Shown here: positions 5,809 to 8,351 of the stretch, piece by piece
Position numbering within the stretch: the stretch's first letter is position 1
Layout: each line of letters begins with the position of its first letter
NCBI GenBank assembly: GCA_003647525.1
Contig: QMMZ01000060.1
Location: 1 to 8,351, forward strand
Length of the DNA: 8,351 nucleotides
DNA from: Deltaproteobacteria bacterium
GTDB lineage: Bacteria > Desulfobacterota > Desulfobacteria > Desulfobacterales > ETH-SRB1
Reading direction: 5' to 3'
Notes under the pieces: model-generated
Databases searched by the model: none
Seen by the model: only the letters and a program-made list of their open reading frames with translations
What the model was told of the DNA's origin: nothing
Translations under genes and position numbers: made by a program

Positions 5809-6801
5809 TTGAAACAGGTTGGTATTGCGTTTTCCATATTTATTTTTAATATATTTGTATTTTTTGGAGCATCCGGACAGGCAAGCCAGGAGTGTCCGCT
5901 TGTGCTTACCTGTCTTCAATCTACTTATTCCTTTACAAGTATCCTGACCAAAGGCACATCAATAAAAGTCAGCAACCTGGGTCCGGCCGGATACCCCATG
6001 GGAAGACTTGGACGCTATCTTAAAAAGCATGAAAAAGAAATTAAAGATCATGCTGCAAGGGCTGATGCGGTTATTACGATCAGGAGTGTATGGAAACATG
6101 ACCCACTTTATATCTATGCAAGAAAATGGAATATCAGGATTATTGAAATAGATGCATCTATGCCGTTTGACCCTGCCCTCACGGGTGTTTCCATTCTTGA
6201 AGTTCCGGATAGCTGTCCTCTTTTGCCGGGTACACAAACAGGTAAATCTCTCCGTAAAGATCATCAAACCATCTCTCCCTATATCTGGCTCAGCCTCTCA
6301 AATGCCTCAAAAATGCTCAGCATCATTGCCGGAGATTTGAAACGCCTCAGCCCAAAAGATGCCGCGGTGATTGACAAAAATCTAGTTACTTTCAAAAAAG
6401 AGCTTTTCAGGCTCAGGCTTAAATATGAAAACATATTTGCGAAACTGGAATCGCTTGAAGTATTTGGCCTGACAGATGTCTTCCCCTACTTTACAAACGA
6501 CCTGAACCTCCATGTAGCAGGCTATTTCTTAAAAGATGATTTCTACTGGACAGAAGAAGATCTATTTAATCTGAAGACAAGACTTCAACAGGACAGGATT
6601 AAAGTTGTAATTCACAAATGGGAACCAAAGCCTGAAATAATCCGGGCTGTAGAGGATGCTGGAGCAAAATTGGTAGTGCTCAATTCGATGGATCCGGCTT
6701 TGGTTTTAGATAAGGAAGGCAGGATTGACCCTGATGGGTATTTAAAAGGTATACGCAACAATCTTGAGATCATTGCCAAGGCTTTTATAACTTCTCAATA
6801 A
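5809..6801 (+). CDS. Divergent ZnuA-fold periplasmic binding protein lacking canonical metal ligands, 330 aa
   Basis: The signal peptide is residues 1-25 (IAFSIFIFNIFVFF, then GASGQA). The body follows the cluster A-I metal-binding-protein plan. There is an N-lobe ending in RADAVITIRS (84-93). SPYIWLSLSNASKMLSIIAG (156-175) aligns with the family's DPH.W.dp.na motif but has Tyr158 for the His ligand. A long backbone helix leads into GLTDVFPYFTNDLNLHVAGY (220-239), which matches the H-x-A-x-x-YF region with Thr222 in the His position. VVIHKWEPKPEIIRAVEDAG (266-285) and LVVLNSMDP (288-296) follow. The first His motif (NPH/DPHxYE) is not recognisable; the region reads YPMGRLGRY. It may bind a different ligand such as a metal complex or copper, or act as a partner protein; these are inference. 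It follows the importer operon after 289 nt of repeat-rich DNA and has no transporter subunits of its own in view. Confidence 0.8.
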   Translation: MKQVGIAFSIFIFNIFVFFGASGQASQECPLVLTCLQSTYSFTSILTKGTSIKVSNLGPAGYPMGRLGRYLKKHEKEIKDHAARADAVITIRSVWKHDPLYIYARKWNIRIIEIDASMPFDPALTGVSILEVPDSCPLLPGTQTGKSLRKDHQTISPYIWLSLSNASKMLSIIAGDLKRLSPKDAAVIDKNLVTFKKELFRLRLKYENIFAKLESLEVFGLTDVFPYFTNDLNLHVAGYFLKDDFYWTEEDLFNLKTRLQQDRIKVVIHKWEPKPEIIRAVEDAGAKLVVLNSMDPALVLDKEGRIDPDGYLKGIRNNLEIIAKAFITSQ

Positions 6802-6880
6802 GTCCTGGCAAGGCAGTATGGAGGTTGATCCATAAGCAGAAACGGACAACAACAGCTTTTTGTATGTTCAAAACTTACAC

Positions 6881-7390
6881 CTACGGATGATACCACCAGG
6901 GGGCATGCCACCACCAATAAGGATATGGATGATAACGGAATCTTTCTTCTTTTCTGACCTTGAAGAGATGAACCTCCTTGATAGAGATAAGAGGATATAT
7001 ATAATCTATTTCCCCAAGAGGCAGGACCCTTTTCCCTGTAATTTCCCCTGCCACTGCCACATCTCGCCCCCGGCTATAGATCGCTGTATCCAAATACCCG
7101 TCGTATAGAGCCAGAAACCTCCCATCGGAATCATCCACATCCTTTGGCCTTCCCCCTATGTCCGCCGGTTTTTGAAGTATCTCAATCAGGGTCCCTTCTT
7201 TCGTGTTCCTGGAGCCGAGAATTATTCCGCTGATAAGAATCGTCTTACCCTTATGGGCATCCGGGTCTTTGATAACCTGTTTGAAGGTTATATCCGGTGA
7301 CAACTCCTTTCTCAATTCTCTGGAAATCAAAGGCGCACAGCCGGCAGAGATTAAAAGAAGGAACATCAATAAACAGGTGAAATTTCTCAT
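6881..7390 (-). CDS. slp: Slp-family outer-membrane lipoprotein, 169 aa
   Basis: This is a lipoprotein of the Slp/YeaY family, predicted to sit in the outer membrane facing the periplasm. The signal peptide has lipobox ISAGC with Cys18 (numbered from ATG 7390); the next residues Ala-Pro lack the inner-membrane retention Asp. Family landmarks are HKGKTILISGIILGSRN (about 46-62), TLIEIL (67-72), GRPKDVDDSDGRFLALYDGYLD (79-100, key residues GRP, S-x-GRF, LD) and YSRGRDVAVAGEITG (105-119). GEIDYIYPLI (126-135) comes next. The last 17 residues, YHPYPYWWWHAPWWYHP, are an aromatic/His/Pro tail that I do not associate with the family. Slp is known as a starvation or acid-stress lipoprotein in enterobacteria; its function here is not evident. 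AAAGGAG (7400-7406) is 9 nt from ATG 7390 and 6 nt from an in-frame GTG at 7393, so either start is possible. The gene converges with the second binding-protein gene. Confidence 0.9.
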   Translation of the reverse strand: MRNFTCLLMFLLLISAGCAPLISRELRKELSPDITFKQVIKDPDAHKGKTILISGIILGSRNTKEGTLIEILQKPADIGGRPKDVDDSDGRFLALYDGYLDTAIYSRGRDVAVAGEITGKRVLPLGEIDYIYPLISIKEVHLFKVRKEERFRYHPYPYWWWHAPWWYHP

Positions 7391-7393
7391 CAC

Positions 7394-7522
7394 TTAAGTC
7401 TCCTTTCCAACGATCCTGTTTTTTTTCTTAAAATATAAGTAAAATAAAACACCTAATCCTATGGTTCCTAATCCGAACAAAGAGGTAATCGGCCTGCTTT
7501 TTATGCAAAAACGGTTTACAGT
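7394..7522 (-). other. In-frame 42-codon continuation after the methylase stop, encoding a membrane anchor-like tail
   Basis: After the methylase TAA (7523-7525) the same frame continues for 42 codons to a TAA at 7394-7396. It reads TVNRFCIKSRPIT, then the hydrophobic SLFGLGTIGLGVLFYLYF, then KKKNRIVGKET. This is a plausible transmembrane helix with a basic cytoplasmic tail, and it also resembles C-terminal sorting/anchor segments (glycine-rich helix plus basic cluster, without a PEP motif). There is no ATG or GTG and no Shine-Dalgarno sequence for a separate gene; the only candidate start is TTG 7480. The frame ends directly before the slp start and contains the slp Shine-Dalgarno sequence. 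It could be the lost C-terminal anchor of the methylase, cut off by one nonsense change, a tiny separate gene, or chance. A run of 42 sense codons has roughly a 0.13 chance under equal codon use, so openness alone is weak. Confidence 0.45.
7400..7406 (-). promoter_or_regulatory. Shine-Dalgarno AAAGGAG for slp, embedded in the preceding open frame
   Basis: On the - strand AAAGGAG precedes the GTG (7393) and ATG (7390) starts of slp at good distances. It overlaps the last codons (Gly-Lys-Glu) of the open frame that continues after the methylase stop. Such geometry is usual between translationally coupled genes. Confidence 0.7.
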
Positions 7523-8351
7523 TTACTTCGCACATTCTCCGATTATCAGGAGACCAATCCACTTTTCATCAACCTTTTTCAAATCATCCAGTATTGTTCC
7601 CAGCGTACTCCTCAATACCTGCTCTTTTTCCGAATAGCCCGCATAATAGACTACAGCCATAGGAAGTTCGGGCGGATAGTATTTTTTAAATTTTTCAACA
7701 AGTTTATCTATTGAAGAAAGCGCCATATAAAAGACCATTGTTGTCTCGTATTTTGAAATATCTCCCAGTATTTCATCCCCTTTTTCATAGGAATCTCCAA
7801 ACAAGGAAGATGGCGCCGTAAGCATAACAAATTTTGTATTTTCCCCGGTCATAGTCCTTTTCAAAGCAGCGCTTGCCGCATTGAATGCGCTCATACCAGG
7901 AATGACCTCAAAGTATCTATCGTCAAATCCATTTAACAGCCGGTGAAGAGATGGGCCGTAAACGCACGGGTCGCCTCCGTCCATCATCACAACTGTTTTG
8001 CCGTCCTTGATTTGTTGCAATACAAAATCCTGAACCTTTTTTGTTTGTTGTTCAACTTGTTGGAGCCATTTTTTATAATTTGTTTTTTTTAATTTTTTTG
8101 CTTTTCCGCCATATATTCCCTCCCAGGGATTAAAAGCTACCTTTTTCGGATCTATAGATTTGCCAAATCTCTCAAACTTTTTAGGCATTCCCGGAGAACA
8201 TAGAATAACATCCGCTTTTTCAATTACAGCAAGGGCTCTTGGTGCTGTGAGATCGGGTCCTGCCGGCCCCATTCCCACTACGTAAAGCCTACCTTCCTCT
8301 CCTGCATAACTGATAGACACAATAAAACAAATAATCAGAAAAAAAACTGGT
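7523..8351 (-). CDS. Tetrapyrrole (corrin/porphyrin) methylase-family protein with N-terminal signal peptide (5' end outside window)
   Basis: This is a SAM-dependent methyltransferase-fold protein, closest in layout to CbiF/CobM (precorrin-4 C11-methyltransferase) among the enzymes I know, but divergent. Numbered from GTG 8320, it shows LYVVGMGPAGPDLTAPRAL (12-30), GGDPCVYGPS (115-124), EVIPGMSAFNAASAAL (138-153), TTMVFYMAL (193-201) and PMAVVYYAGYSEKEQVLRST (220-239). It ends GLLIIGECAK, as usual for the domain. An insertion rich in Lys/Gln (about 70-100) lies before the GDP motif. GTG 8320 has no Shine-Dalgarno sequence. Upstream the frame is open to the window edge and reads PVFFLIICFIVSISYA before GEEG, which is a signal-peptide hydrophobic core with an AxA-like (SYA) cleavage site. 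The true start is therefore outside and the protein is probably exported. Slp follows downstream on the same strand. Its substrate and methyltransferase activity are unknown. Confidence 0.88.
   Translation of the reverse strand, partial: PVFFLIICFIVSISYAGEEGRLYVVGMGPAGPDLTAPRALAVIEKADVILCSPGMPKKFERFGKSIDPKKVAFNPWEGIYGGKAKKLKKTNYKKWLQQVEQQTKKVQDFVLQQIKDGKTVVMMDGGDPCVYGPSLHRLLNGFDDRYFEVIPGMSAFNAASAALKRTMTGENTKFVMLTAPSSLFGDSYEKGDEILGDISKYETTMVFYMALSSIDKLVEKFKKYYPPELPMAVVYYAGYSEKEQVLRSTLGTILDDLKKVDEKWIGLLIIGECAK

Noticed and set aside
6817..6834. Small hairpin tatgga-ggttga-tccata between the convergent genes
   Set aside because: The 6-bp AT-rich stem has no T-run on either side, so it is not a convincing terminator.
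6860..7108. + strand open frame opposite slp
   Set aside because: It is the antisense shadow of a well-supported lipoprotein gene and has no recognisable domain or ribosome site.
7425..7480. Possible promoter for slp on the - strand (TATATT-like -10)
   Set aside because: No reasonable -35 at the right distance, and slp is explained by co-transcription with the upstream methylase gene.
7411..7535. A 35-codon - strand open frame starting ATG 7535 overlapping the methylase end
   Set aside because: Its product is basic and featureless, whereas the methylase frame itself continues into a clear membrane segment.

Overview
The window looks like chromosomal DNA from a Gram-negative (diderm) bacterium. 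It encodes signal-peptide-bearing periplasmic proteins, an ABC metal importer and an Slp-type outer-membrane lipoprotein. Base composition is moderate and slightly AT-leaning. Combining a Znu/Mnt-type importer with small NikL/CbiL-like periplasmic proteins and an exported tetrapyrrole-methylase-like protein recalls anaerobic Desulfobacterota and their relatives. That taxonomic guess is inference and no marker gene proves it.

Left and central part (1-6801), all on the + strand. A small NikL/CbiL-like periplasmic protein, probably cut by the left edge, is followed within 2 nt by an AAA+-type ATPase with a C-terminal winged helix. One nt later comes a single-pass membrane protein of unknown function. 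A 123-bp palindromic, MITE-like element (2415-2537) then separates these three genes from a complete metal ABC importer: substrate-binding protein (2550), ATPase (3505) and permease (4261). A second NikL/CbiL-like protein follows (5190). After a 289-nt non-coding stretch with nested inverted and direct repeats comes a second, strongly diverged ZnuA-fold binding protein. It starts at a TTG codon behind a strong Shine-Dalgarno sequence (5809).

Right part (6881-8351), all on the - strand and convergent with the importer block. An Slp-family lipoprotein lies downstream of a tetrapyrrole (corrin/porphyrin) methylase-family protein whose 5' end is outside the window. The methylase frame stays open to the edge and reads as a signal peptide, so the protein is probably exported. 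Directly after its TAA stop, the same frame continues for 42 codons, encodes a transmembrane segment with a basic tail, and ends abutting the slp start.

Working model (inference): the + strand block is a transition-metal acquisition system with a core importer, two small periplasmic metal-handling proteins, a second binding protein that has lost the usual ligands, a membrane protein with His/acidic clusters, and an ATPase with a possible regulatory role. The ORFs cannot say whether the metal is Zn, Mn, Ni, Co or a chelate. The most unusual points are the exported methylase with its interrupted membrane tail, the ligand-less second binding protein, the ATPase/membrane-protein pair in a metal operon, and the two palindromic intergenic elements.
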